Assembly (NCBI RefSeq): GCF_000968375.1
Contig: NZ_CP009933.1
Coordinates: 5,208,001-5,272,000 of the forward strand
Direction: 5' to 3'
Origin: Clostridium scatologenes
GTDB lineage: Bacteria; Bacillota; Clostridia; Clostridiales; Clostridiaceae
DNA: 64,000 nt
The notes beneath the pieces were generated by a model that saw only the letters and a program-made list of their open reading frames with translations, was not told where the DNA came from and did no database searches. Shown in pieces: positions 33,960 to 43,191 of the stretch. Numbering within the stretch: position 1 is the stretch's first letter; every line of letters starts with the position of its first letter. A program made the position numbers and the translations under genes.

Positions 33960-33987
33960 TAAATATATAAATGAAAGAAGGAATTAA

Positions 33988-35157
33988 ATGAATTTAGAAA
34001 ATTTAAAAGAAGGACAAACAGTAAAAACTTATAAAGAGTTATGTAATTTACTTGATGAAAAAGTTAAATCGGGTAAATCAAAGCAATTACAAATCAAGGA
34101 ATGGGACAGATATTTTAAACAGCATAAAGAAGGCAATCAATTTACTATAGATGAAATTTATGCTGAACCATTGCCTAAAATTGATAATAGAACAGGTGGT
34201 CATAATTCTAAATACATAGAAGAAATTCAAGATATACTTACATATTATCTTTACGAAGAAAATAAAAAAAATGACAAAGTTGTCCTGAGTCTTAGTAAGC
34301 TTATAAATATTTTAGGAATGGTAAATAATACATATTCAGTAGCAAATTATAAAAAGCCAGAACTGGCTCAATTATTACATATAAATTTAGTTTCAATTCA
34401 TTATTTTTTCAATACCAGTAGGACAGAATTTAAAAATATTATTCAAAGAGCGTTAAAAAATTTAGAAAATAAAAGTGTTCTTACAGCAAATAAAACTTTT
34501 ATAGTAGGTAAGATAAATAAACGTAAGAAAACCATACTTACTAAAAGACAAGTAACCAGAGAAGAACATAAACTAATTTTGGATACCGAAAATTATGTAC
34601 TAAAAGATATGGGATTAACAAAGAAAGATTTATTTTTAAAAGGTAGAAAAGTGTATAACAAATTTATGGAATTAGTTAACGCAGAACTCCCCAAGGAATG
34701 GGACTTTTATTATTCGGCATGGGACTTAATAATTGGAAATAATGCTATAAAAAATGAATATACAAGAGTTCTAGCAAAAAAGAAACAATTAAATGATAAA
34801 TCTATTAAAAGATTAGAACATATATTTAAAACTAAATTAGATAAAAATTCAATAGAACAACAATTAATAAATCAACTTATATCATTTAAAGGATATGATT
34901 GTCAGATAGATGAAGCACTAACAGAATTATATAAACAGAATAAAGATGAATATTATAAATCTTTAAATGATGAAGGTAAAAAAATAGTTGCTGCAAGTCA
35001 TAAAATAGAACAAATACAAAATGATTATGAGAATAAGGATAATTGTGAATTAAGAGATTACATGAAATATAAAAATAAAATAACCAATAGAGATAAGTAT
35101 GACTTGCCAGATGATTATTGGAATTCATTATTCCAAGAAATAGATATAATGGGTTAA
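33988..35157 (+). CDS. hypothetical protein, possibly DNA-binding
   Basis: 389 residues, 29 bp after the previous gene and preceded by AGAAGGA. The N-terminal 70 residues (LKEGQTVKTYKELCNLLDEKV, LQIKEWDRYFKQH) resemble small helical recognition domains seen in phage proteins. Residues about 85-160 may be winged-helix (ELAQLLHINLVSIHYFFNTSR). The rest is helical and charged. Position before a large hairpin-rich leader and the RNA polymerase would suit a replication or transcription role. I do not recognise a family. Confidence 0.55.
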   Translation: MNLENLKEGQTVKTYKELCNLLDEKVKSGKSKQLQIKEWDRYFKQHKEGNQFTIDEIYAEPLPKIDNRTGGHNSKYIEEIQDILTYYLYEENKKNDKVVLSLSKLINILGMVNNTYSVANYKKPELAQLLHINLVSIHYFFNTSRTEFKNIIQRALKNLENKSVLTANKTFIVGKINKRKKTILTKRQVTREEHKLILDTENYVLKDMGLTKKDLFLKGRKVYNKFMELVNAELPKEWDFYYSAWDLIIGNNAIKNEYTRVLAKKKQLNDKSIKRLEHIFKTKLDKNSIEQQLINQLISFKGYDCQIDEALTELYKQNKDEYYKSLNDEGKKIVAASHKIEQIQNDYENKDNCELRDYMKYKNKITNRDKYDLPDDYWNSLFQEIDIMG

Positions 35158-35876
35158 ATAAAAAATGGCACTTTTAAAACATATATTAAATAACCTTTTT
35201 AATTACGTTCTAAAAGTGACAATTATTAGAAGATATTAAATTACATTATATTTAATTGTTTTTTATTACATATATACATATAAAAATATTTTAATTAACT
35301 ATACATATATCCAATAAATAATAAAAGAAAAAATAATAATACTACTAAAAATGATTTGGGTTGCGACCAAGCAATCCCATATCATTTTTATGAGGAACTT
35401 GCAAAAGTTCCGAAATTAGCATGACATTAAGTTTAATTAATAATAGTGGATTTATTGTCAAAGACCTTTTTCAATTAATTAAACTTTGTTCCGTTCCCTT
35501 TAGGTCACTCACAAAGTTTAATTAATTGAGAATTGGATTTTTTAGTTATTAGATTAAGTTGTTAAAGAGATTTATTACGCCTTAACAAATTGCAAAAGAG
35601 AATTTTTACGCCTTTGTAGATGATAACTTGTCCACGAAGCTTATTCCTATATTTATCTTATATTACATGAATTATATTCATTCCTTATTGTATTTTTCAA
35701 ATTGCATAACCAAGCCATTTAGACTATACAAATTGGGGGTGTTATAGTCCCCAAATTAATCTACAAATTAATCTACAGATATTAAGACGATTTATAAGCA
35801 ATTAAAATAGTTTGTGTAAGAGTGGGAAAATCCACTTTTGCAAATATAAAATTTAAAAAACAGGGGGAAATAATAA
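35158..35876 (+). promoter_or_regulatory. structured 720-bp leader upstream of the RNA polymerase gene
   Basis: No gene. Hairpins in order: a long one AAAAATGATTTGGGTTGC (35347-35364) with 35371-35389; GGAACTT/AAGTTCC near 35394-35412; a perfect 18-bp pair CAATTAATTAAACTTTGT (35472-35489) with its complement at 35511-35528; GGGG/CCCC around 35735-35755; and AGTGG/CCACT at about 35820-35836. AAATTAATCTAC is repeated in tandem near 35754-35777. It looks like a regulatory RNA leader or origin. Confidence 0.6.
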
Positions 35877-38663
35877 ATGATGAATAAACAAGTAAAAATG
35901 TATTGTGTTAAATTAAATTTGGTAAGAACTAAAGAAGAAAAAAGTTTGGGGAATGCTAGAAATGATATTAAACAAAGAAAATATAAATTTAGAGCTGGTT
36001 TGTCTAAATTTGTTAAGAAAAAATTAGATACAGAAAATTGGACAGAAGAATGTAGTAAATTATTTAAAGAAAAAATAAATAATAATGGTAGATATAATCA
36101 AATAGAAAAAGAGTTGAAAATAATCCAAAAAAAAATATCTAATTTATATATATATAACAAAGATTTAGATAGAAGTGTTAGGAATAAAGACATAAAAACA
36201 AAAGATATAATTGCTATAGGAGATAATAATTTAGTTAGAACACTGGGACTTAATTTAGGAATATTTACAGATAAGATCATTACTATTAAAGTTGGAAATA
36301 TGGACGATTCAGTAGTCAATAAAGTAATTAAAGATGGGTTGACAATAGATAATGTAGATGGAACAAAACAACACTATATATTCTTTACAGCAGGTGCAGG
36401 ACAGACTAGAAGCGAAAAATTTATGATGATATTAGATAACGACAGTATTAAAGATGTATTGTTAACATTAATGTGTGGATTAACTATAGAAGAAATTAAT
36501 AAACAAGGTGGCATGAATATATCTAAATTCTTGGCTTATCTAAGCTTAAATAATAGTGGATCAACCGTATGGGAAGGATTCGATATTAATAAATGTATAG
36601 TTGTAGAAGATTTTGAAACTATGGTATCTGCTACAGTGGATTATATAGATAGACAAATTAATTCGGTTAAATATGAGGTAGAACATACTAAAAAAGATGG
36701 AACTAAAGGAAAATATATAAGAACTAAACAAGTAGCAGAATGGAATATAAATAAAGGTGTAAATAATATGAATGTTCCAGTACCACATTTTGATGGATTA
36801 GGATTGATTCTTGATAAAAAATATAAGAAAAACATACAAGCGAGATTACCTTGGGTAAAAGGACTTTTGACATATTTTAATGTGGTTTCTTATTGTAAGG
36901 ATAAAGGTTATAGTACAAAAGTTAAAGATATATATGGTAAGGAATGGGATATTATAAAGGATAATATACAAATAATCTTTACTAAGAGTCAATTTAAGCT
37001 TTATAAGTTCTATAAAGATTGGGATTCATATAAGGATAATTTTAATAGATATAATTGTACAGCTAATATTTGTTTACAGGATAGTAATAAAAGATCTGAT
37101 TATAAAGATATGAATATAAATTACCAGATGCTTCAGCAGTTAATCAATATGTCGGATAAACAAATTAATATGTTAACAAAAGATTTCAAGGAACTTATTA
37201 AAAAAGTACATAGTGATAAAAATTCACAATTAGAATTTTTAGGTGCAACACTAGATAATAAATGTAGAAGTTATTTTCAAGAATCTTTGAGACTTTATCC
37301 AGAGATGTTAACATCTAATTATGTTAAGAAGCAAATATCTGAAACAATTACAGCAGAAAAGAAAAAAGCTTGTTCAGGTAAAATTAAGATTAAGGACAGT
37401 AAGAGAGTGTTTATATTAAGTGATCCAACTGCTTTTGTAGATTGGTTATTCGGCAATATAGATGTTCCTACAGGTTATTTACAGGACGGTGAGGTATATT
37501 GTAACTTATATGAAAATGAAGCTAAATTAGATGTATTAAGAAGTCCAAGCTTAAGCTTTGAACACTGTATTAGAACTAATATAAGAGCCACTAAAGGTAA
37601 GAATAAGTGGTTTGTAACAAATGGAATATATACCAGTACAAAAGATGTTATCTCAAAAATTTTAGCTTTTGATTGTGACGGAGACGAAGCTTTAGTTCTT
37701 AGTACAAAATGGATTATTAAGTTGGCTGAAGATATGATTAAAAAATATGATATTAAACCTATTTATTTTGAAATGAGTAAAGCTGGAGCTAAAGAAATCA
37801 ACAATAATAATATAGCTAAAAGCTTATTATATGTATACCATAAGTCTAACATTGGTAAGATTAGTAATAAATTAACTTGTATTTGGAACGGAAATAATCC
37901 AATGGATAATTACCCAATAATGCAAAAATTATGTGCATACAATAATGATGTTATAGATAGTGCAAAAACATTGAGTTTACCTTTATTACCTTCAGAAATT
38001 AAAGAAGTATTAAAAAAAGAAAAATATCCTTACTTTTTTCAATATGCTAAAGATAAAAAAGAATATAAATGTAAAACAATAAGTAATTCTGTAATGGATA
38101 GAATATGCAAGAGTATAGAAACTATGGAAAATATAAAATTTAATTATAGTAAAGGATTTGGTACATTTAGAATTAAAACATTAATGTACAATAAAGATAA
38201 TATAGAGGTTAATAAAGATATAATAGCTAAATATTTAGAGTTAGAAAAAATTACATTAAATAATATAGATGAATATGCTAGAGAGTTTGAAAATGAAGAC
38301 GAAGAAGGTATGAAAAAAACTAATTTTAAAGAAATATTCTATGGAGAAGCTAGAGGGAAATTCCTGGACTATAGTAAAAAAATAGGTGTAAATTATGTTG
38401 ATTGTATTGATATGATAATAAGATACACATATAAGACCAACGATTTAAAGATGGCTTTTTTATGGAATGTATTTGGAGCAGTTATTATTAATAACATAAA
38501 TAGAAATATTAAAAAGCCTTTAGATTCTGGTTATATTATGTGTCAAGAATGTGGTAAAAGAGTTAAGAAAGAAGCTAACAACCAGATTAGATGCATGAGT
38601 TGTTCTTCAAAACAAAGCCATCATAAAATTGGGGATTCTAAAAAAGTGTCTAAAATGGCTTAA
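35877..38663 (+). CDS. single-chain RNA polymerase of the QDE-1/YonO (eukaryotic RdRP-like) family
   Basis: 928 residues. The catalytic double-psi beta-barrel is clear: FDCDGDEALVL places the metal-binding DxDGD aspartates at D599, D601 and D603. Upstream, PTGYLQDGEVYCNLYE and R555-S-P-S-L-S-F-E-H correspond to the G-x-V and RxPxL..H segments of RNAi polymerases and phage homologues. A zinc-ribbon ends the protein (C889-x2-C892, C906-x2-C909). The SPbeta phage homologue YonO is a DNA-dependent RNA polymerase for phage late genes; this protein is close to it in length. It probably transcribes part of this element. GGGGGAAATAATAA precedes the ATG. Confidence 0.85.
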   Translation: MMNKQVKMYCVKLNLVRTKEEKSLGNARNDIKQRKYKFRAGLSKFVKKKLDTENWTEECSKLFKEKINNNGRYNQIEKELKIIQKKISNLYIYNKDLDRSVRNKDIKTKDIIAIGDNNLVRTLGLNLGIFTDKIITIKVGNMDDSVVNKVIKDGLTIDNVDGTKQHYIFFTAGAGQTRSEKFMMILDNDSIKDVLLTLMCGLTIEEINKQGGMNISKFLAYLSLNNSGSTVWEGFDINKCIVVEDFETMVSATVDYIDRQINSVKYEVEHTKKDGTKGKYIRTKQVAEWNINKGVNNMNVPVPHFDGLGLILDKKYKKNIQARLPWVKGLLTYFNVVSYCKDKGYSTKVKDIYGKEWDIIKDNIQIIFTKSQFKLYKFYKDWDSYKDNFNRYNCTANICLQDSNKRSDYKDMNINYQMLQQLINMSDKQINMLTKDFKELIKKVHSDKNSQLEFLGATLDNKCRSYFQESLRLYPEMLTSNYVKKQISETITAEKKKACSGKIKIKDSKRVFILSDPTAFVDWLFGNIDVPTGYLQDGEVYCNLYENEAKLDVLRSPSLSFEHCIRTNIRATKGKNKWFVTNGIYTSTKDVISKILAFDCDGDEALVLSTKWIIKLAEDMIKKYDIKPIYFEMSKAGAKEINNNNIAKSLLYVYHKSNIGKISNKLTCIWNGNNPMDNYPIMQKLCAYNNDVIDSAKTLSLPLLPSEIKEVLKKEKYPYFFQYAKDKKEYKCKTISNSVMDRICKSIETMENIKFNYSKGFGTFRIKTLMYNKDNIEVNKDIIAKYLELEKITLNNIDEYAREFENEDEEGMKKTNFKEIFYGEARGKFLDYSKKIGVNYVDCIDMIIRYTYKTNDLKMAFLWNVFGAVIINNINRNIKKPLDSGYIMCQECGKRVKKEANNQIRCMSCSSKQSHHKIGDSKKVSKMA

Positions 38664-38671
38664 ACACTAGC

Positions 38672-38853
38672 TTTAGAGGGATTATGGTGAAAAAATAATT
38701 CACCTAAAATCTCTCTAAATGGCGTGGTTATGGGACTTGTAAGGGTTTTTAAGATTCTTAAAATGGAAAGAGAGTGAGGACTCGTAATAAACCAGTAAGG
38801 CGTGATGAACTTACACTAGAGTTGGGTAGTTGAATTAAAAGACTACCCTTTTT
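38672..38853 (+). ncRNA. candidate structured RNA or 3' leader with terminator
   Basis: TTTAGAGGGATT (38672-38683) pairs with AATCTCTCTAAA (38708-38719), enclosing GGTGAA/TTCACC (38686-38691, 38699-38704). Then TTTTAAG/CTTAAAA near 38745-38763, GAGT/ACTC near 38772-38783, GTAAG/CTTAC near 38795-38815, and a terminator GGGTAGT/ACTACCC plus TTTTT (38824-38853). The region is less AT-rich than its surroundings. No known RNA family is recognised. Confidence 0.45.
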
Positions 38854-38971
38854 AAATGTGTAAGTCAATTTATTGTTTTTTTGCTTAAAAAAGTGTATAC
38901 ATCATAAGTATATCACTATAAAAAATGTATTGCAAGTGTTTTTGAAAATAAATTTTATAGGAGGAGTTACA

Positions 38972-39133
38972 ATGTTAAAGTTTTTTGAAAAGAAGAAGAA
39001 GGTTGAACCAAAACCACAGGAAAAATGGAGTTGTAAACCAAGTCCTCATGACGATCAAGACTTATTTTGGGATGAATATGGGGTTTACAAAAAAGTGTAT
39101 GTAAATAGATTTAATAAAAATAAGGGGGAATAA
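38972..39133 (+). CDS. small basic hypothetical protein
   Basis: 53 residues from the ATG at 38972, after AGGAGGAGTTAC. Starts MLKFFEKKKKVEPKPQEKWS and contains DDQDLFWDEYGVYKK. No family recognised. Followed four bases later by the next small gene, so co-transcribed. Confidence 0.6.
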   Translation: MLKFFEKKKKVEPKPQEKWSCKPSPHDDQDLFWDEYGVYKKVYVNRFNKNKGE

Positions 39134-39137
39134 GATA

Positions 39138-39416
39138 ATGACTAATTGCGAAAAAATGGGGAATTTAAATGAATACATAATACGAAATTTAAATATGGAA
39201 ATAATGGACACAGAGATGAACGCTATTATTCCTGTAAAAGACGAGATTGAAGCATGGGAGAAAGCAAAACAAGATCCAGAAGTAATTAAAAATTTACATA
39301 AGTTTGAAGATTATAATTGCATCTATTGTCTTGATTCAGAAGGAGGACTTTTCACACAGGGATATGCAATTATAACAAAGGATATGGAGTATGTTGGATT
39401 TGTAGAAACTGTTTAA
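39138..39416 (+). CDS. small hypothetical protein
   Basis: 92 residues after AAGGGGGAAT. Acidic, with DYNCIYCLDSEGGLFTQGYAIITKDMEYVGF forming a likely beta-sheet end. No family recognised; second gene of a small-protein run after the RNA polymerase. Confidence 0.6.
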   Translation: MTNCEKMGNLNEYIIRNLNMEIMDTEMNAIIPVKDEIEAWEKAKQDPEVIKNLHKFEDYNCIYCLDSEGGLFTQGYAIITKDMEYVGFVETV

Positions 39417-39520
39417 TTATTTTTGCGAACAAAATAGAACACTTACTCAATTTAATTATACCATGATAGAAAGTAAAGTCAACAAAAAAATAAAAATAAA
39501 TTAATGGGGGTAACATTTTA

Positions 39521-40009
39521 ATGAGTAGAAAACAAAAATATGAAGGAATTAACAGAAAAAAACAAATAGTTTATGCAGTTTGGGTAAATAAAGGAGATCT
39601 ATCTTATGTATATGTTGGTTCAGGATATTACGAGAGACTAATTGGAAATGGTAGTAAATTAAGAAGAAATAAACATGACAATAAAGAATTGCAAGCAGCA
39701 TATAATAAAGCTGGAGAATACAAAATTGAAATTATATATCATGATTTAGACAGCCGAGCGATTGCTAGGGATATAGAAGATGAATATAAAGAATATTATG
39801 CAAAACTAGATGGCGTAATAGTATGTAATCATAATCAACCTTATGTCGAACCACCATATAAAAGAAAACTATGTGAAGATGATGTATTAATAATAAGAGA
39901 TTTAATTAAACAAGGCAAGAGCAACAAAGAAATTTGTGAAATCTATAATATATCTTCTTCTATGGTTAGTAGGATTAAGACAGGTAAAAGGTGGGAAATG
40001 TACATATAA
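39521..40009 (+). CDS. GIY-YIG-like endonuclease with C-terminal HTH
   Basis: 162 residues. The N-terminal half has YAVWVNKGDLSYVYVGSG followed by an Arg/Lys-rich stretch and a Glu, resembling the GIY-x10-YIG nuclease core (here VY..YVG). The C-terminal 45 residues (CEDDVLIIRDLIKQGKSNKEICEIYNISSSMVSRIKTGKRW) form an HTH of the NUMOD/IENR type seen in homing endonucleases. It may be a free-standing homing nuclease or a host-DNA nuclease. Preceded by GGGGGTAAC. Confidence 0.65.
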   Translation: MSRKQKYEGINRKKQIVYAVWVNKGDLSYVYVGSGYYERLIGNGSKLRRNKHDNKELQAAYNKAGEYKIEIIYHDLDSRAIARDIEDEYKEYYAKLDGVIVCNHNQPYVEPPYKRKLCEDDVLIIRDLIKQGKSNKEICEIYNISSSMVSRIKTGKRWEMYI

Positions 40010-40089
40010 AAGACAAAAATAAGGTTGTATCCTTTGGCGAGAATACAACAGGTTCTAAAACTGTATTTGGCGATACAGTAAATTTATAA
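39991..40089 (+). CDS. possible 32-aa peptide overlapping the GIY-YIG gene end
   Basis: GTG at 39991 after AGGTAAAAG, reading VKDKN-type text and ending SFGENTTGSKTVFGDTVNL. The DNA forms twin hairpins TTGTAT/ATACAA and CTGTAT/ATACAG, each presenting TTTGGCGA. The repeated codons make it unclear whether the signal is coding or RNA structure. Confidence 0.3.
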   Translation: MGNVHIKDKNKVVSFGENTTGSKTVFGDTVNL

Positions 40090-40127
40090 TACTATTTATA
40101 TTATATACATATTCAATAGAAATATTC

Positions 40128-40160
40128 AAGGTGGTACATTTATTTGACCACCTTTTTTAA
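40128..40160 (+). terminator. intrinsic terminator
   Basis: AAGGTGGT (40128-40135) pairs with ACCACCTT (40147-40154), then TTTT. Confidence 0.85.
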
Positions 40161-40183
40161 AATTATCGGAAGGAGTAATAATA

Positions 40184-40474
40184 ATGGGAGAAGAACCTAG
40201 AAGGATATATAGCTTCAACAAGGCTTGTTATATAATAAATTCTGTACCAGATGCAAAATATAAAATGGAATTTGATGCAGAAAGTAATAATACATATTTT
40301 GTGTTTGAGGATTCAGAGAGAATTGCCAGAGCTATTAGAAATTTTGGAAAAGATGATTTAATAATATTTAATGCACATAGATTTTTTGATTTATTTGGAG
40401 AGTTGAAGAAAAGATCTATTGAATTAAAAGATAAATATCTTTGCAAGTTAAACAAGTTGAATAAAAATATATAG
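40184..40474 (+). CDS. hypothetical protein
   Basis: 96 residues after GGAAGGAG. Contains NKACYIINSVPDAKYKMEFDAESNNTYFVFEDSERIARAI; no family recognised. Its downstream neighbour starts 74 bp later. Confidence 0.55.
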   Translation: MGEEPRRIYSFNKACYIINSVPDAKYKMEFDAESNNTYFVFEDSERIARAIRNFGKDDLIIFNAHRFFDLFGELKKRSIELKDKYLCKLNKLNKNI

Positions 40475-40547
40475 GATATTTTTGAAATTATAGGAGGATT
40501 TATATTTTATAAGGAGAATATTTTACATATAAGGGGGACATTGTTTT

Positions 40548-41534
40548 ATGGAAATAATTTTAGATAATATAGAAGAAAAATTTAAAAAAAATATTACTAC
40601 ATTTATTTTAAGCATGGTTAAAATTGTATTTCAAAGTGAAGATATATATGGTTTAAGAAGAATACATTTCCATGAAAATATGATTGAAATGGTTAAAAGA
40701 TATTACTTGAAGAAATATGGACAACAATACATTCCTTCAGAATATGGTGATTTAAGGGGAAAGGTAATATCAGTAAATGGTTTATCAGATGTATATATAG
40801 ATAATAGATTATTTTTAAGACCAGTTGTTGATGAAAAATGTATTGATGAATTATTTGAAAAGAAGTTAATTGATGAAAAAGGAAAGAATTTACTAAAAGA
40901 ACTATTTCATAATCAATTAAAAACGCTCCATCATGAATTAATTCATGCTCAAGATTACAATAATTATTATAAAATATATAAAGATTTTAATAACTATAAA
41001 TATCCAATTGATGTTAGTATTTTTCAACAAAGTTTCAATTTATGGAGTGAGTACTCTGCTGTAAAAAAAACAAGTTTGAAATTTTATCATGAGAGTGATT
41101 TGAAAGACTTTGATACATTTTATGAACTAATTTCTGATAAATATATTTTACAATTAGATAAAATTAGAAAATATGTTGATAAGAAACAGTGGAAAGACAT
41201 ATTCATAAGTTCAATTCTATATATAAGTGAATTATGTAGATTTTTCAGTTATGTTTTGGGTATTATGGATGCAATGGAGATAATAAATAAGAAGAATAAT
41301 ATTGAAGGATTAGAGCTTTTTAAAGAAAATTTTATTCAAATACTAAAAGCTAATTGTATGGGTGAGGAATTATTAAAGATATGGAAAATTCTTAAAGATG
41401 TTGATACTGTTATAATGGAAAAGGAAGTTGTAAATATAGGAAAATATCTAGAACTTATTTATAGGAATAATTTAAAAATTAAGTGGTTGAGAGAAGATAA
41501 TAGTAAAAATCCGTATTGGGTTGGATTGAATTAA
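40548..41534 (+). CDS. putative zinc metallopeptidase (HEXXH)
   Basis: 328 residues. LKTLHHELIHAQDYNNYY carries the HELIH zinc-binding motif at about residues 126-130, followed downstream by NLWSEYSAVKK, whose Glu could be the third ligand in a HEXXH...E arrangement. This layout occurs in ImmA/IrrE-like and gluzincin proteins; no partner repressor is adjacent. GGGGGACA precedes the ATG. The rest is helical. It may cleave a host or phage regulator. Confidence 0.6.
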   Translation: MEIILDNIEEKFKKNITTFILSMVKIVFQSEDIYGLRRIHFHENMIEMVKRYYLKKYGQQYIPSEYGDLRGKVISVNGLSDVYIDNRLFLRPVVDEKCIDELFEKKLIDEKGKNLLKELFHNQLKTLHHELIHAQDYNNYYKIYKDFNNYKYPIDVSIFQQSFNLWSEYSAVKKTSLKFYHESDLKDFDTFYELISDKYILQLDKIRKYVDKKQWKDIFISSILYISELCRFFSYVLGIMDAMEIINKKNNIEGLELFKENFIQILKANCMGEELLKIWKILKDVDTVIMEKEVVNIGKYLELIYRNNLKIKWLREDNSKNPYWVGLN

Positions 41535-41634
41535 ATTATGTTTTATGGAAAATTGAGGAATAGAGATATTCCATAAGTTATTTGTTTTTGTTAAACTCTT
41601 TTTGTAGAAATATTTTTATGAGAGGAGTGAAATT

Positions 41635-42090
41635 ATGTTTTACGTAATTGATAAATTTATAAGTCCACTTATTACATTAGGTATTAATGTAATAAATAAA
41701 AGGATTGGTAAAATTTACTTTGAGGTTGATCAGTGGTCATGTAAAATGGGAAGATATGATGAGAATGGAGATTATAAGACTGTAACTAATGTAAAAGATG
41801 CTGAGAATGGGGGAATTGTTAATTTTCAAGTGAATATTTACAATAGCCATGAATATTCTATATCTTTAAAAAAAATTAGAATTAGTTTTGTAAAAGAATC
41901 TCATATGTATGATTATAAATTGAATTCATTAGACATATTAAATTTAGAACCTAAAAAAATGATAGATTTAAAATTAGAATGTAATCTAACAAAAGAAGAT
42001 TTAATGAAAATTAATGGATATAAAGCTGTATACTTTAAATTTAAAGATCATAAGAATAAAGAAATTAAAAAAATAATAAAAACTTTTTAA
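41635..42090 (+). CDS. hypothetical protein
   Basis: 151 residues after GAGAGGAGTG. A hydrophobic start (YVIDKFISPLITLGINVINK) is followed by beta-rich sequence (KIYFEVDQWSCKMGRYDENG, GGIVNFQVNIYNSHEYSISLKKIRISFV) suggesting an Ig-like fold. Part of the accessory block between RNA polymerase and terminase. No function assigned. Confidence 0.55.
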   Translation: MFYVIDKFISPLITLGINVINKRIGKIYFEVDQWSCKMGRYDENGDYKTVTNVKDAENGGIVNFQVNIYNSHEYSISLKKIRISFVKESHMYDYKLNSLDILNLEPKKMIDLKLECNLTKEDLMKINGYKAVYFKFKDHKNKEIKKIIKTF

Positions 42091-42164
42091 AAACCAAGAA
42101 AAAATTAGCTTATTTATTATTAGAAAATTTTATTGAATAGAAAATAATGGAGTGGTATAATCAT

Positions 42165-42908
42165 ATGGAAATAACGACCAGATGTTTGGAGGTTATTAAC
42201 CTTATGAAAAAAATTAATGAAAAATATTATCAGATGGAAATTGAAGATTATCCGCAATCTAGTTCAAATATAGAAAATATTGATTTATTTTGTGGGTGTG
42301 GTGGAATTAACGAGATAGTTAAAACAATTATAAGGAAAAATATTAAAAGCTTGCAGCAGGAAGTGAATCAATCGCTATTAAATGAGATTCTAAGTGATAC
42401 TGATACTAAGAGATCAACTAAAAAGATTATAAGAAGAGAGTATAATAGTAATTTAAAGAATGCAATAATAGAGGCATTGAAAAAGAAAGATTTTGAGAAA
42501 GTAATATATACAAAAGTAAATGATAGTTTCAAAAATGTTGGAGTATCAAGAATACGTCCAGTATTATTTTGTGGTTCTCATCCTAATGGAAATCATTTGC
42601 TTAAAATTTTTTCTGAATTTTTCCCAGAAAGAACATTATGGGATGTCATTCAAGATTCTATAAGAAAATTAATTATAAAAGAAGTTGTAAGTTTTATAGA
42701 AGATGAAGATTTTTATAAAGAAGCTTTACAGTATGGAAATTTGCAAAGAGAAAAAGTTAAAAGTTTTAGAATTAATTTATTTAAATATGTAAGGAATATT
42801 GCATCAATAATATTCTGGGGAATAGTAACTAATGCTTTGTATGATTTATTAAAGCAAGTGGTAACGAAAGTAAGAACAGAGAAATCTGTTCTTTTATACT
42901 ACAATTAA
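42165..42908 (+). CDS. hypothetical protein
   Basis: About 247 residues. I take the ATG at 42165, nine bases after GGAGTGG; that ribosome site lies just inside a longer frame starting at 42147. A short Cys/Gly motif (LFCGCGGINEI) occurs near residue 40 and a hydrophobic segment (IASIIFWGIVTNALYDLL) near the C-terminus, so it may associate with membrane. A hairpin AGAACAGA/TCTGTTCT with TTTT lies in its last codons (42873-42896). Confidence 0.55.
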   Translation: MEITTRCLEVINLMKKINEKYYQMEIEDYPQSSSNIENIDLFCGCGGINEIVKTIIRKNIKSLQQEVNQSLLNEILSDTDTKRSTKKIIRREYNSNLKNAIIEALKKKDFEKVIYTKVNDSFKNVGVSRIRPVLFCGSHPNGNHLLKIFSEFFPERTLWDVIQDSIRKLIIKEVVSFIEDEDFYKEALQYGNLQREKVKSFRINLFKYVRNIASIIFWGIVTNALYDLLKQVVTKVRTEKSVLLYYN

Positions 42909-42970
42909 TTTCACAATACCTCATAAAATGGTATAATATTACTATAAGTTTATGAGGGGATGATTAGACT

Positions 42971-43057
42971 GTGAAATCAATAATTAGTGCTGGAAATCAA
43001 GAGTTTTTTAGATATTGTATAAAAGATTTAAAAAGAATTTGTAGAATTGAATGTTAA
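42971..43057 (+). CDS. possible 28-aa peptide
   Basis: GTG start after GAGGGGATG, with TATAAT about 35 bp upstream. Reads VKSIISAGNQEFFRYCIKDL and ends CRIEC. Could be a short peptide gene or the decayed start of a longer one. Confidence 0.3.
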   Translation: MKSIISAGNQEFFRYCIKDLKRICRIEC

Positions 43058-43133
43058 GTAGTTGAGCTTAATTCCAGGCGGTTACTATTTATGAAAAATC
43101 AACATTAAAAGCTATATGTTGTGTAAAAAGGAA

Positions 43134-43162
43134 TTGAATAACACTATATATTGTGGTACAAT
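43134..43162 (+). promoter_or_regulatory. sigma-A-type promoter
   Basis: TTGAAT (43134-43139), 17-bp spacer, TACAAT (43157-43162). Its position shows that the following gene must start after about 43169. Confidence 0.6.
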
Positions 43163-43191
43163 GCTCTTATAAGAAAGTTATGGGAGATGAT

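Noticed and set aside
35158..35876. Group I or II intron
   Set aside because: No intron-encoded protein, no recognisable domain V or P7 core, and the flanking genes are not interrupted.
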